64,000 nt of DNA. Origin: Desulfosporosinus sp. GTDB lineage: Bacteria; Bacillota; Desulfitobacteriia; Desulfitobacteriales; Desulfitobacteriaceae. The translations under genes were made by a program, and so were the position numbers. The number at the start of each line of letters is the position of its first letter. The stretch's first letter is position 1. This document shows, piece after piece, positions 44,841-53,864 of the stretch. The notes below the pieces were generated by a model, which saw only the letters and a list, made by a program, of their open reading frames with translations, ran no database searches and was not told the DNA's origin. Where the stretch lies: the NCBI GenBank assembly GCA_020692355.1, contig JAIMKP010000002.1:59248-123247 (forward strand). Reading direction: 5' to 3'.

Positions 44841-46598
44841 TCATCCTTGTCCCCTAATTTTAGCCAAAATATTTTGGATACGCTCAAGCCAGGCACGCTT
44901 CACCTGAGCAAACGTTTCCTCAAGTTCGCTTCCTGTACCCTTAACGGAAAAATAGAATTTAATTTTCGGTTCCGTTCCCGACGGACGGGCCATCACAAAG
45001 CCCCCACCAAGAAAAGAAAAGCGCAGAACATTGGATTTCGGCAGGGTCAGGGGATAATCCTCTCCAGTCAGCCTGTTTTTCCCGTGCCTTAATTCATAGT
45101 CATCCTGGTGTTCCACCGTCAGCCCGCCAATCTCAGTGATTTCAGTTTTCCTCAGGATTTCCATAATTTGTTCCATCTCTTCTTGTCCTTCTTTGCCCGG
45201 GAACTCAAAAGATTCTTGTCCATCATGATAATAGCCAAACCGGATAGATATCTCCTCTAAAACCTGCCAAAGCGTACGCCGTTCTGCGATTTTATAGTGG
45301 AGTGCGGCTTCCGCAAAGAGGAGCGCTGCGATCACTCCGTCTTTGTCCCGGACAAAATCACCTGCCAAATAACCATAGCTTTCTTCAAAACCCATCTGGA
45401 AGATGCCCGTACCCGCATCTTCCATTTCCTTTTCCTTTTCGGCAATAAACTTAAACCCAGTCAACACACTTTCGACTCTGACACCAAAAGCTTTCCCTAC
45501 CTCATCGGCTAAATCGGTAGAGGCAATCGTCTTGATCAGAACCGCTTTCTCCGGCAGAATACCCAGCTGTTTTTTCTGAGAAAGAAGATAGTACGCCAAA
45601 ATGATCCCAGCTTGATTGCCGGACAACTGGGCGAAGGGGCCATCCAAAGTCTTTCGGGCCACAATCCCCAGACGGTCCCCATCCGGATCAGTCGCTACGA
45701 GAAGATCAGCATTTCGCGCTTCCCCGTACTTCCAGGCTAACGCTAACGCCGCCGGATTTTCCGGGTTCGGATACTCCACGGTTGAAAATTCAGGATCCGG
45801 ATCTTCCTGTTCAGGGACAACAAAAAGCTGAGAAAAGCCATTTTCCCTCAACATACGCTGGACCATCTGATTCCCCGCCCCGTGCAGTGGAGTATAAACG
45901 ATCCCCAATTCTCCGCCCTGCTCACGAATGAGTTCAGGGTGGAGGGCCAACATCCGCACTTGGCGAAGATAGACCTCATCGATGTTTTGGCCTATGTACA
46001 CGAGGAACCCGCGACGAATGGCTTCCTTTTCCTCCATAAGTTCGATATCAAGCCAGTTTTCCCGCGCCTCGATCTTAGCTAGAATGGCATCGGCCTGCCG
46101 TGGGGGGGATTGCCCTCCATCCTCGTCATAAACTTTATAGCCATTATATTCTTTCGAGTTATGGCTGGCAGTCACTACGATGCCTGCCACACACCCTAAA
46201 TGCCGTACCGTAAACGAGAGTTCAGGGGTTGGGCGCAGGGATTCGAACACATAGGCCTTAATCCCATTCCCTGCCAGAACCAAGGCGGCTTCGCGGGCAA
46301 ATTCCGTAGAATGTCGGCGGGAATCATAGGCAATCGCCACCCCCCGCGTTGCGGCATCTTGCACATTTTCCTTCAGGTATTCTGAGAGCCCCTGGGTTGC
46401 TTTACGAATCACATAGCGATTCATGCGATTCGTCCCTGCACCCATGATGCCACGCATTCCTCCGGTACCAAACTCCAAATCCCTATAAAATCGATCGTCG
46501 ATCTCTGTTGGGTTCCCCGCAATATTTCGCAGTTCCTCTCGAGTCGCTTCATCAAAATACGGATGAGTCGACCAAAGCAGATAACGCTCCTGAATCAT
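44841..46598 (-). CDS. pgcA: Phosphoglucomutase/phosphomannomutase
   Basis: A 585-residue alpha-D-phosphohexomutase. The active-site phosphoserine lies in VVTASHNSKEYNGYKVYDE at about 135-153, the metal-binding loop is VATDPDGDRLGIVA at about 300, and the sugar-binding motif FEESYGYLAGD is at about 395. The C-terminal phosphate site is RPSGTEPKIKFYFSV. The length matches the PgcA/GlmM-unrelated long type of Firmicutes. I placed the start at ATG 46598 behind AAAGGAG; a TTG one codon earlier is also possible. It converts glucose-1-phosphate and glucose-6-phosphate for cell-envelope precursors. Confidence 0.93.
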   Translation of the reverse strand: MIQERYLLWSTHPYFDEATREELRNIAGNPTEIDDRFYRDLEFGTGGMRGIMGAGTNRMNRYVIRKATQGLSEYLKENVQDAATRGVAIAYDSRRHSTEFAREAALVLAGNGIKAYVFESLRPTPELSFTVRHLGCVAGIVVTASHNSKEYNGYKVYDEDGGQSPPRQADAILAKIEARENWLDIELMEEKEAIRRGFLVYIGQNIDEVYLRQVRMLALHPELIREQGGELGIVYTPLHGAGNQMVQRMLRENGFSQLFVVPEQEDPDPEFSTVEYPNPENPAALALAWKYGEARNADLLVATDPDGDRLGIVARKTLDGPFAQLSGNQAGIILAYYLLSQKKQLGILPEKAVLIKTIASTDLADEVGKAFGVRVESVLTGFKFIAEKEKEMEDAGTGIFQMGFEESYGYLAGDFVRDKDGVIAALLFAEAALHYKIAERRTLWQVLEEISIRFGYYHDGQESFEFPGKEGQEEMEQIMEILRKTEITEIGGLTVEHQDDYELRHGKNRLTGEDYPLTLPKSNVLRFSFLGGGFVMARPSGTEPKIKFYFSVKGTGSELEETFAQVKRAWLERIQNILAKIRGQG

Positions 46599-46836
46599 CA
46601 ACCCTCTTCTCCTTTCTTTTCTACCCATATCTATCCTTATCTACCGGTTCTTCCCTTGGGTGAAGTTTACGCCATAGTCTAAATTCCAACCCCTAACGCC
46701 TGCCTTATTGCCAAAAAGTATAGCACATTTTTGCCCAGAATGGTGTCTATATTCCCAGCATGCTGTGAATTCATCCACGCCTTTTCTCATCAAATTTCCC
46801 CACCTGTCTTCATCCTATACTTTCCACCTCGGTAAA
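46599..46836. other. Intergenic stretch without a recognised gene
   Basis: From the pgcA start to the terminator of the small gene. No ORF with a ribosome site was found. The promoter of pgcA should be here but no clear -35/-10 pair was seen. Confidence 0.55.
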
Positions 46837-46840
46837 ACAT

Positions 46841-46876
46841 AGAAGCGAGTTCCCCTATGCCTAGGAACTCGCTTCT
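46841..46876 (-). terminator. Terminator of the 38-residue gene
   Basis: Thirteen-base arms AGAAGCGAGTTCC and GGAACTCGCTTCT (46841-46853, 46864-46876), then TGTTTTA on the minus strand. Confidence 0.85.
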
Positions 46877-46899
46877 ACGTTTCATCATTAATCATTGAT

Positions 46900-47016
46900 T
46901 TAATTAGCCCCCTTGAGATTCTTCTCAACTTGGATATCATTCTTCGATGGACGAATCCGTTCCAGGCCTACCGATTCCAAGATCGCTTCAATGATCGATT
47001 TTTGGTTTGGGTCCAT
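46900..47016 (-). CDS. 38-residue small protein, unknown
   Basis: A short gene that I do not recognise: MDPNQKSIIEAILES at the start and VEKNLKGAN at the end, with an amphipathic helical start and a basic tail. The peptide has no signal sequence, no Cys and no membrane helix. Support for reality is structural: AGGAGG lies seven bases before the ATG, a TTGCAA-N17-TATAAT promoter lies 33 bases upstream, and a strong terminator follows 23 bases after the stop. It could be a cytoplasmic regulatory peptide or a spore-related small protein; no homologue came to mind. Confidence 0.72.
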   Translation of the reverse strand: MDPNQKSIIEAILESVGLERIRPSKNDIQVEKNLKGAN

Positions 47017-47048
47017 GCATTGACCTCCTCTCATTAGCATTGATATTT

Positions 47049-47077
47049 ATTATATACGGGTTATGTTGATTTTGCAA
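47049..47077 (-). promoter_or_regulatory. Strong sigma-A promoter of the 38-residue gene
   Basis: TTGCAA (47072-47077), 17-bp spacer, TATAAT (47049-47054) on the minus strand. Confidence 0.85.
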
Positions 47078-47109
47078 GTGTTATTTCCACAATATATCAT
47101 ATTATCCTA

Positions 47110-48021
47110 TTATCGTAAATTACAACGCATTTCAATTTGTACTTCCTGGGGTTTAATTTGACAAGCCGTCAGGCTTGCAGACAGCCAGTCCTCCGGTTGA
47201 TTAGCGAGGACGATTTTACCCGTGTGCGTCAGGATCTCACTGAGCAGCTGGAGGCTATCCCTCAGACCTGAACTCCAGGCATCCAGCAGAATTGTTCTCT
47301 CTTCCCCGGCCAGGAGGAATCCGGCCGTATCCCCTCGGCTAAGCATTGCGGTAAGGTTACGATGACGGGACAAATACGCTTCCCGCCGTTGCCAGGCTGG
47401 TTTGAAAGAGCCCCAACTGCGGGCATTGAAATACTCTGCTAAGCTGGTCTGGTGAAAAAGTCGATAGGCCTCCATATCCTCCCATTCCTTGCTGAGCCCG
47501 AATTCGGAGCCAGTATGGGACTTTAATTTCAGCCCTTCCTCTGCGTCCACACGATAAAGATTCAACTGCCTGAGCTTTTGAAACCCCACGGCTTGATACA
47601 CTTTTCGCGCGTGGTTTTGGGAGAGAACCTCCAGAAAAACATCTTTGAGCCCTAACTGGCGGGCTGCGTCCAGCTGAGCCTGCATCAGAGGCGCAAAAAG
47701 ACCCTGGCCCCGCACTTTCGGTGCGATGCTGGTCCCGGCAATCCAGGCCTGCTCTCCCTCGCGAGCCAAAAGTACAAAGCCGATGACTTCATCCTGGCGG
47801 ACGAGTGCCAGCGAATGTTCCAGGGATACTGCTCCCAGGTCTAGCCAAACCTGCATCTGCTCCTGCGTAAACGTCATTTCATAGTAGTAGCCCTGCCAAC
47901 AACGATTCCATATTTCCGTGAGTTCCTGAAGGCTCACTTTATCCAAACGGCCAAAATCAACTCTCACCAAAAGGATAGTCATCTCCATCCGAATATTCTT
48001 GATGAAAGTTTTCGCCTCCAA
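47110..48021 (-). CDS. GNAT N-acetyltransferase with C-terminal extension
   Basis: A 303-residue protein. The first half is a complete GNAT domain: RLDKVSLQELTEIWNRCWQG at the start and the acetyl-CoA motif APKVRGQGLFAPLMQAQLDA, then VSQNHARKVYQAVGFQKLRQ-like region. The second half (about 180-303) looks like a second, degenerate GNAT-like fold, with no clear acetyl-CoA loop. The start is uncertain: the TTG at 48021 has a poor site, and an ATG at 47988 is an alternative. It is the last gene behind DUF192 and the tad locus, 15 bases downstream. Confidence 0.75.
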   Translation of the reverse strand: MEAKTFIKNIRMEMTILLVRVDFGRLDKVSLQELTEIWNRCWQGYYYEMTFTQEQMQVWLDLGAVSLEHSLALVRQDEVIGFVLLAREGEQAWIAGTSIAPKVRGQGLFAPLMQAQLDAARQLGLKDVFLEVLSQNHARKVYQAVGFQKLRQLNLYRVDAEEGLKLKSHTGSEFGLSKEWEDMEAYRLFHQTSLAEYFNARSWGSFKPAWQRREAYLSRHRNLTAMLSRGDTAGFLLAGEERTILLDAWSSGLRDSLQLLSEILTHTGKIVLANQPEDWLSASLTACQIKPQEVQIEMRCNLR

Positions 48022-48036
48022 AGTACCTAATTCCTG

Positions 48037-48408
48037 CTACCCGCAAGACCAACTTACCCCAATCATTTCCACGAGCCGATCCCCAACCTGCGTTCCCGTC
48101 CTTTCACCCCACTCTGCCGGAAACTCTAGAACACTGGCGGCCTCCTGACAGAGCGGGGAAACTTCACCCGGATTCAACCCATCGATGATGCGTAGGACTC
48201 GTCCTTCCTGATCCAAAAACCAAATGGAGAGTGGATAATGCATGCCAAACATATGCACTTGTCGGCAGGGCTTCAACCAAAGCCCCTCCCCAGCATTGAG
48301 CACTGGGCGACCAAGAAGCCCTCTCAATCTGTTCAGAAACGTATCCGCCAGCCAGAGTTCTCCCACCTTTGTCTCTAAGCGTGAATTCGCAAGGGCAACT
48401 TTTTTCAT
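48037..48408 (-). CDS. DUF192-family protein
   Basis: A 123-residue protein of the DUF192 (UPF0127) family. It has the signature RLRGLLGRPVLNAGEGLWL, then QVHMFGMHYPLSIWFLDQEG and ASVLEFPAEWGERTG, which form a small beta-barrel. The biochemical role is not established for the family. It starts with ATG behind GGAGGGG. It lies 17 bases behind tadC on the same strand; DUF192 genes are repeatedly found by or within tad loci of Firmicutes, so co-transcription with the pilus genes is likely. Confidence 0.85.
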   Translation of the reverse strand: MKKVALANSRLETKVGELWLADTFLNRLRGLLGRPVLNAGEGLWLKPCRQVHMFGMHYPLSIWFLDQEGRVLRIIDGLNPGEVSPLCQEAASVLEFPAEWGERTGTQVGDRLVEMIGVSWSCG

Positions 48409-48425
48409 CCCTTACCCCTCCCGTT

Positions 48426-49337
48426 CTAGTGCTTGGTGAACATATCGACAATTTGAATAAGGGCAGGCCCCAGAACCACGATAAAGACACTGGGAAAAAC
48501 AAACAAAACCAAAGGTACCATCATCTTGATCGGAGCTTTCTGCGCCTTCTCCTCTGCCCGCTGCCTGCGTTTCAGGCGAATCTGGCGTGCCTGGTTCCGG
48601 AGCACTCCGCCAATCCCTATCCCTAGTTGATCCGCTTGGACAAGGGAAGCGACCACATTACTCAAATCCTCCACATGATTGCGACGACCCAGATCACGCA
48701 AGGCCTCGCGGCGAGGCCGCCCCATCTTAATTTCCTGCAGCACTTTCAAGAACTCTTCGGCTAAGACCCCTTTCTGCTTCTCCACTACTTTGAGCAAAGC
48801 CGCATCAAACCCGAGCCCTGCCTCCACACTGATTGTTAATAGGTCAAGGACATCCGGCAAAGTGTTTTCAATCTCGCGCTCCCTTCGTTTCGCCCTTGTT
48901 TTAAGCCAAGTATCCAAAGCAAAATAACCTGCGATAAATCCGCCTATCCCCAGTTCTAAACGCCAAATCAAGGAAAGATCAGCAAGGTTAGCTAGGCCAA
49001 ACAGAAGAAGTGCGCCCAGAACCCCCAAGCCATACTGTAAACCTTGCCATTCCAGGCTTTCCCACTGCCCCGCCATTCCGGCCTGAGTAAGCTTAAGGCT
49101 AATGCGGTTTCGTTGTCCTTCCGGCGCCCATTTCGCCAAGCGCCCAGCCAGGTAATGCAAAAGAGGCTGCCACAAGCGTTCCTTTAGGGGCACAATTTCC
49201 TCCGCTTCTGACTCAACCCGGCCCAGTGCACGCAGCAGCCGCTCCTGGATCCGCTTCCCCTGCCGAACATGTGTCAACCCAAGGATCACAAAGAACGCAA
49301 AGCCAAACATACTGAGAACCGACAACCACTTCTCCAT
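48426..49337 (-). CDS. tadC: Flp pilus assembly membrane protein TadC
   Basis: A 303-residue type II secretion F-domain (T2SSF) protein. It has an N-terminal helix (LSVLSMFGFAFFVILG), a second region near 100-145 and the conserved cytoplasmic block DVLDLLTISVEAGLGFDAAL, then a C-terminal helix (MVPLVLFVFPSVFIVVLG). With TadB it forms the inner-membrane platform for pilus assembly. The ATG follows GGAGGGAG. It lies 42 bases behind tadB, and DUF192 follows. Confidence 0.9.
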   Translation of the reverse strand: MEKWLSVLSMFGFAFFVILGLTHVRQGKRIQERLLRALGRVESEAEEIVPLKERLWQPLLHYLAGRLAKWAPEGQRNRISLKLTQAGMAGQWESLEWQGLQYGLGVLGALLLFGLANLADLSLIWRLELGIGGFIAGYFALDTWLKTRAKRREREIENTLPDVLDLLTISVEAGLGFDAALLKVVEKQKGVLAEEFLKVLQEIKMGRPRREALRDLGRRNHVEDLSNVVASLVQADQLGIGIGGVLRNQARQIRLKRRQRAEEKAQKAPIKMMVPLVLFVFPSVFIVVLGPALIQIVDMFTKH

Positions 49338-49379
49338 ATTCGCTCCCTCCCCCCGAGTGAACTCGTAATCTGACTATAA

Positions 49380-50339
49380 TTAAAACTTGATTGCCACGAT
49401 CCTCCGGATGAGGAGAAAACCGATCAATTGGGAAAAAAGCCCCCCTGCTATCAAAGCCCAACCGATAGGTCGGGTCACAAACACCCCGAGATAAGCCGGA
49501 TTGATAAATAAAAGGAGCACTGCAATTCCAAAGGGGAGCATAGCAATCAAATACCCGGATGTCCGACCTTGAGCGGTTAAAGTACGGATCTCCCTTTGAA
49601 TACGCAGCCTGTCCTGAATCGTTTCGTGGATGTTCTGCAAAACTTCGGAAAGGTTTCCGCCAACCTGACGCTGAATTAATATGGCCGTTACCAAGAGGTC
49701 AAGATCCGCACTCCCGACGCGTTCAGAGAGATGTTGCAAGGCCATCTCTGTTGCAGTACCATACGTCATCTCCCGCAACGCGAGGCGAAATTCGCTGGCA
49801 ATGGGCTCAGGCATCTCCTGGCTCACCATGTCCATCGCCTGCAACAGGCTAAAGCCGGCTCGGAGGGAGTTAGCCATGATCAGCAGGGCGTCTGCAAGCT
49901 GATTATTGAACTGGCGGTATTTCCGTTTTTGGGCCCGCTGCAGATAAAATCGCGGCAAGAACGCCCCTATACTAAAAAACAAAAGCCCGATTCCGAGTTT
50001 GCGGGTGATAGCAAAACCCACAGCGAAACACAACAACGCCAGAATCGCCTGCAGAATCAAAAATTCCCCGCCTTTTAGCGGAATGTCGGCCCGCACAAGT
50101 TCTCGATCCAGCGTATCCCGCCAGCGTATCGGCGTAAAACCCCCTGCCTTCGCCAAAAAAACCTTAAAGCTTAGCCCTTGGGTCTCCGTCCGCATCGGAG
50201 TACGCCAGACCGTATAACGTCGCAATTTACTATCCAGGGACTCTCTGCTTCCCACGAGAGCCAAGAGAGCAATATAAACGGTTAAAAAGGTGGCCACCAC
50301 CGGGATGGCCAAACCGACGGCCCCCATGCCTTCGTTCAT
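49380..50339 (-). CDS. tadB: Flp pilus assembly membrane protein TadB
   Basis: A 319-residue T2SSF-domain protein. It has an N-terminal helix (VGLAIPVVATFLTVYIALLA), a middle helix pair and the platform motif ADALLIMANSLRAGFSLLQA with VGGNLSEVLQNIHETI, then C-terminal helices. It is the partner of TadC. The ATG follows GGGGGTGG by four bases. It lies 41 bases behind tadA. Confidence 0.9.
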   Translation of the reverse strand: MNEGMGAVGLAIPVVATFLTVYIALLALVGSRESLDSKLRRYTVWRTPMRTETQGLSFKVFLAKAGGFTPIRWRDTLDRELVRADIPLKGGEFLILQAILALLCFAVGFAITRKLGIGLLFFSIGAFLPRFYLQRAQKRKYRQFNNQLADALLIMANSLRAGFSLLQAMDMVSQEMPEPIASEFRLALREMTYGTATEMALQHLSERVGSADLDLLVTAILIQRQVGGNLSEVLQNIHETIQDRLRIQREIRTLTAQGRTSGYLIAMLPFGIAVLLLFINPAYLGVFVTRPIGWALIAGGLFSQLIGFLLIRRIVAIKF

Positions 50340-50380
50340 AAAACCACCCCCCGCGCATGACCCCTGTTTCCCCTCTTAAC

Positions 50381-51781
50381 CTAGCTAAAAAAAACTTCGT
50401 CGGGAACATTCTGCCCCGCTGCTGCCAGACGTTCCATGAACTGCGGGCGCACCCCTGTCGCACGGAAGCCCCCGAGGGCTTTTCCCTGTTTGTCTACCCC
50501 CGTCTGCTCAAAACGGAAGATGTCCTGGAGCACGATCACATCCCCTTCCATCCCTAAAACCTCTGTGATATGCGTGATTTTACGTGATCCATCCCGTAGC
50601 CGATTCTGTTGTACAATGACATCGATCGCGCTCGCGATCTGTTCCCGGATCGCCCGCACGGGCAGATCCATTCCCGCCATCAAAACCATCGTCTCCAAAC
50701 GTGAAAGCATATCTCGGGGTGAATTGGCATGTCCGGTGGTTAAGGAACCATCATGTCCCGTGTTCATCGCCTGCAGCATGTCTAGGGCTTCTCCACTGCG
50801 CACCTCGCCGACAATGATGCGCTCTGGGCGCATCCGCAGGGCATTACGCACCAAATCGCGGATCATAATGGCCCCTTTGCCTTCAATATTCGCTGGACGG
50901 GTCTCTAATGTCACCACATGCATCTGCCGCAACTGCAATTCTGCCGCATCTTCAATCGTGATGATCCGCTCATCCTCGGGAATGTATGCAGACAGAACGC
51001 CTAAGGTCGTTGTCTTTCCGGATCCCGTTCCTCCGGAAACCACGATGTTTAACCGTCCTATGACACAGGCTTCGAGAAAACGAGCCATTGCCGAGGTCAA
51101 GGTGTTAAAGCGAACGAGATCCTCGACCTGAAACGGCTCCGCCGCAAACTTGCGGATCGTCAGGGTCGGCCCATTAAGGGCGAGCGGAGGAATAATGGCA
51201 TTAACCCGCGAACCATCGGGCAGACGGGCATCCACCATGGGCTGGCTTTCATCGATCCGCCTTCCCAACGGAGCTACGATTTTTTCGATAATGTGCAGGA
51301 CATGAGCATCATCACGGAACATGATGTCTACGCTCTCGAGCTTGCCTTGGCGTTCTACATAGACCTGTTTCGGCCCATTAACCATAATTTCGTTGACGCT
51401 GGGATCCTGGAGTAGCGGCGTAATCGGACCATAGCCCAAGATTTCATCCATGACTTCCTGAACGATGTGTTGCCGATCAAGCCGCGGCAAAGTAATCGCT
51501 TTCGTTTCCGCCCGTTCATCCACTGCTTGCTCAACCTGGGGCTGCAGGTTTTCCGGAATTAGGTCTGCTTCTGAAGATGATTCTAAGAGGTGAATTACCG
51601 CTTCATGAACGGAGCTTTTAAACTCCCGCCAAGGATCAACGGCCATCGGCAACGGCTTCACTGCTCCTGGTTTCGCGGTCGCGGGCTTGGACGCTCCCGG
51701 TTTGGCCGTGCGTATTTCACCGATGGCCCCATCCTCATGCTGAGGCGACTTGCCTTGTTCCAAGCGCTTTAAGAGCGACAT
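50381..51781 (-). CDS. tadA: Flp pilus assembly ATPase TadA/CpaF
   Basis: A 466-residue secretion ATPase of the CpaF family. Walker A is VVSGGTGSGKTTTLG at about 230-244, the Asp box and His box follow (TIEDAAELQLRQ and NTGHDGSLTTGHANSP), and the N-terminal domain contains the pilotin-like region with LQDPSVNEIMVNGPKQVYVE. It powers pilin export and retraction. The Lys/Pro/Ala-rich first 60 residues are a flexible linker. The ATG has GAGGAATGAG upstream. It lies 13 bases behind cpaE. Confidence 0.95.
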   Translation of the reverse strand: MSLLKRLEQGKSPQHEDGAIGEIRTAKPGASKPATAKPGAVKPLPMAVDPWREFKSSVHEAVIHLLESSSEADLIPENLQPQVEQAVDERAETKAITLPRLDRQHIVQEVMDEILGYGPITPLLQDPSVNEIMVNGPKQVYVERQGKLESVDIMFRDDAHVLHIIEKIVAPLGRRIDESQPMVDARLPDGSRVNAIIPPLALNGPTLTIRKFAAEPFQVEDLVRFNTLTSAMARFLEACVIGRLNIVVSGGTGSGKTTTLGVLSAYIPEDERIITIEDAAELQLRQMHVVTLETRPANIEGKGAIMIRDLVRNALRMRPERIIVGEVRSGEALDMLQAMNTGHDGSLTTGHANSPRDMLSRLETMVLMAGMDLPVRAIREQIASAIDVIVQQNRLRDGSRKITHITEVLGMEGDVIVLQDIFRFEQTGVDKQGKALGGFRATGVRPQFMERLAAAGQNVPDEVFFS

Positions 51782-51794
51782 GGCTCATTCCTCC

Positions 51795-53033
51795 TCAAAA
51801 CCCGAAAACCTTGCGAATCATCCTGGATTGAAAGCGATGCGTCTCTTTGTGAGCAGGGTTCTTTTCCGCCTCTAAGTCTGGCTCGGTTAAAGCCTTGGCC
51901 ATCTGGCGGATGCCGTCCGCCGCCTTGCTCTGTGGGTGGGAGCGGATAAACGGAATACCCTCATTCACGGCAGAGACCAAAGTTTTCCCATCACTGGCCA
52001 CTTCGAAATGGATCGGAAACCCCAGGCTTTTGGCAACATCCTTGGTCTCCATTCCCATCTCACGCCCGGAGCGGTTGATGGTGAGTCTGACCTTATCAGA
52101 GTAATGCAAGCCTTCCAGGACTTCCAGGCTCAGTTTGGTATTCTTGAGAGTTGGCATATCCATCGCCGTCACGATCCAGATCTGATCCGCCAGATCCAAG
52201 CTGGCCAGGCTAATCTCCTCAAAGCGGCTCACATTGTCGCAGATCACGATGTCATAATGCGCCTTCACCTCGTGCAGAATTTTTTCCACTTGCTCTGCCG
52301 TCACGAATTCGGCGTATTCGGGCCGGGTCGGTGCAGCGAGGATCTGTAGCCCGGAAGAATGCGTAAGCAGATAAGACTTAATATCTTCATAGACAAAACT
52401 CCCGGACTGAGCCAAGTCGGCTATGGTTCGCTTCGGAACCAGATTGAGAAAGACGGCGACATCCCCAAACTGGAGATTGAGGTCGATTAAGAGAACCTGT
52501 AATTTACCACCCGCTGCCAGTTCCACGGCTAAATTCGTCGCCAAAGTCGTTTTTCCCACCCCTCCCTTAGTACTAAAAAAAGAGAGGATTTTCCCATCCC
52601 GTGGCCTTTCCGGAACGGCTGGAGTGTGAGCCGCCCCTAAGACCTCTTTTTTCTGCTGTTCCCGTTCATACACATGGGAAATGGCGCTGGCTAGCTCGTC
52701 CCCGGAAAAGGGTTTGACAATATATTCTCTGGCTCCGGCCATCATGGCCCGCCGCAGATAAGCCTGCTCTCCCTGAACGGACATGATGATCACCGCCGTT
52801 GCCGGGACTCGGAGGGCAAGGAGTTCCGTGGTGCGAATCCCATCCATTTCCGGCATGTTGATATCCATCAAGGCAATATCCGGATGCAGTTTTTCCGCTT
52901 GACGTAAAGCCTCTGAACCGCCGCCCGCTTCTCCGACCACTTCCATATCTGCTTCGAATTCCAGGAGGCGACGAATGCTTTCCCGTGTATCCGCAATGTC
53001 ATCCACGATAAGCACCTTGATCCTTTTCATCAT
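51795..53033 (-). CDS. cpaE: CpaE/TadZ-like pilus localisation ATPase
   Basis: A 412-residue protein. The N-terminal receiver domain has the acidic pair VDDIADTRES and phosphoacceptor Asp in ALMDINMPEMDG at about 57, plus Thr/Ser and Lys in IVKPFSGDEL; this receiver looks intact, unlike many CpaE. The C-terminal ParA/MinD ATPase has FFSTKGGVGKTTLATNLA. It positions the pilus machine at the cell pole. I chose ATG 53033 with GAGGAGGGG just upstream; ATG 53030 is equally possible. It lies 28 bases behind cpaB. Confidence 0.9.
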   Translation of the reverse strand: MMKRIKVLIVDDIADTRESIRRLLEFEADMEVVGEAGGGSEALRQAEKLHPDIALMDINMPEMDGIRTTELLALRVPATAVIIMSVQGEQAYLRRAMMAGAREYIVKPFSGDELASAISHVYEREQQKKEVLGAAHTPAVPERPRDGKILSFFSTKGGVGKTTLATNLAVELAAGGKLQVLLIDLNLQFGDVAVFLNLVPKRTIADLAQSGSFVYEDIKSYLLTHSSGLQILAAPTRPEYAEFVTAEQVEKILHEVKAHYDIVICDNVSRFEEISLASLDLADQIWIVTAMDMPTLKNTKLSLEVLEGLHYSDKVRLTINRSGREMGMETKDVAKSLGFPIHFEVASDGKTLVSAVNEGIPFIRSHPQSKAADGIRQMAKALTEPDLEAEKNPAHKETHRFQSRMIRKVFGF

Positions 53034-53061
53034 TGCCCCTCCTCTGCGTAGCAAAACCTGT

Positions 53062-53838
53062 TCACTTATACTTACTGAAATAGCCTGGATCCGAAAACAC
53101 CTTCGGGTTCACCGGGGGATCCTCCCGCAACTGTTGATCCGCTGGATTGCGGAGTAGCAGACGGATGGTTCCTTTTTCCGTTCCCAGTGTGACCACCATC
53201 GCCTGGGGTACGGTCAAGGCCAAAATATAGGACTTGACATCGACCTTGTTTTTATCCCCGCTGCTCAGGCTTTCCCCAAGTCCTAAGACCAAGACATCCT
53301 GAGCGGCGAGCGCTGTTGTCGTTCCGGATTCCCCTTGGGCACCCTTAACCTCCATCGTCACGAGGACATCCACATGATCCCCTGGCTTCACTTGGAAGCC
53401 AACCCCGCTCACCAGGCCGATCGGAATAGCCACTGCGCGTTTCCCTGCAGGTACCGCCAAAGCCGAACTCCCGACCGGACTTCCGCCCGCCCCCCCCGTC
53501 GCTTTGCCTGTCGAACCCCCACTGGCGTTCGCTTGGGCTTGATCCAAATGCGAGAGGAGCACCGGATCTCCTTTATTCAGGTTCACAAGAGCGACCGAAC
53601 CGACGGCAGCATTCAGGCTGGAAAGCCCTCCTTGAGGATACCCTTCTCTGGGAACATCTTTGAGCATCAGCTGGGAGACCTGAATCACGCTTCGGGCCGA
53701 AATAACCGTTTTCGCCACCACCAGCGGCTTTGTCTCGAATACCGGGGTTTGTTTGACATTATGAAGGTAAAAGTATATGGATCCAGCAGCAATCAGGCCG
53801 CAGACGACAGCAAGCCCTAACAATCCCTTGCGTTGCAT
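53062..53838 (-). CDS. cpaB: Pilus assembly protein CpaB/RcpC
   Basis: A 258-residue protein. The N-terminal helix is LLGLAVVCGLIAAGSIYFYL, and the SAF/SAF-like domain has VVAKTVISARSVIQVSQLML and the beta-strand block KRAVAIPIGLVSGVGFQVKPGD. A Gly/Ser-rich loop of about 25 residues sits in the middle. It forms a periplasmic part of the Tad apparatus; in a Gram-positive it would sit across the envelope. The ATG follows GGAG. It lies 26 bases behind tadG. Confidence 0.88.
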   Translation of the reverse strand: MQRKGLLGLAVVCGLIAAGSIYFYLHNVKQTPVFETKPLVVAKTVISARSVIQVSQLMLKDVPREGYPQGGLSSLNAAVGSVALVNLNKGDPVLLSHLDQAQANASGGSTGKATGGAGGSPVGSSALAVPAGKRAVAIPIGLVSGVGFQVKPGDHVDVLVTMEVKGAQGESGTTTALAAQDVLVLGLGESLSSGDKNKVDVKSYILALTVPQAMVVTLGTEKGTIRLLLRNPADQQLREDPPVNPKVFSDPGYFSKYK

Positions 53839-53864
53839 ACCCTCAACTCCAACATCTGTTTTAT

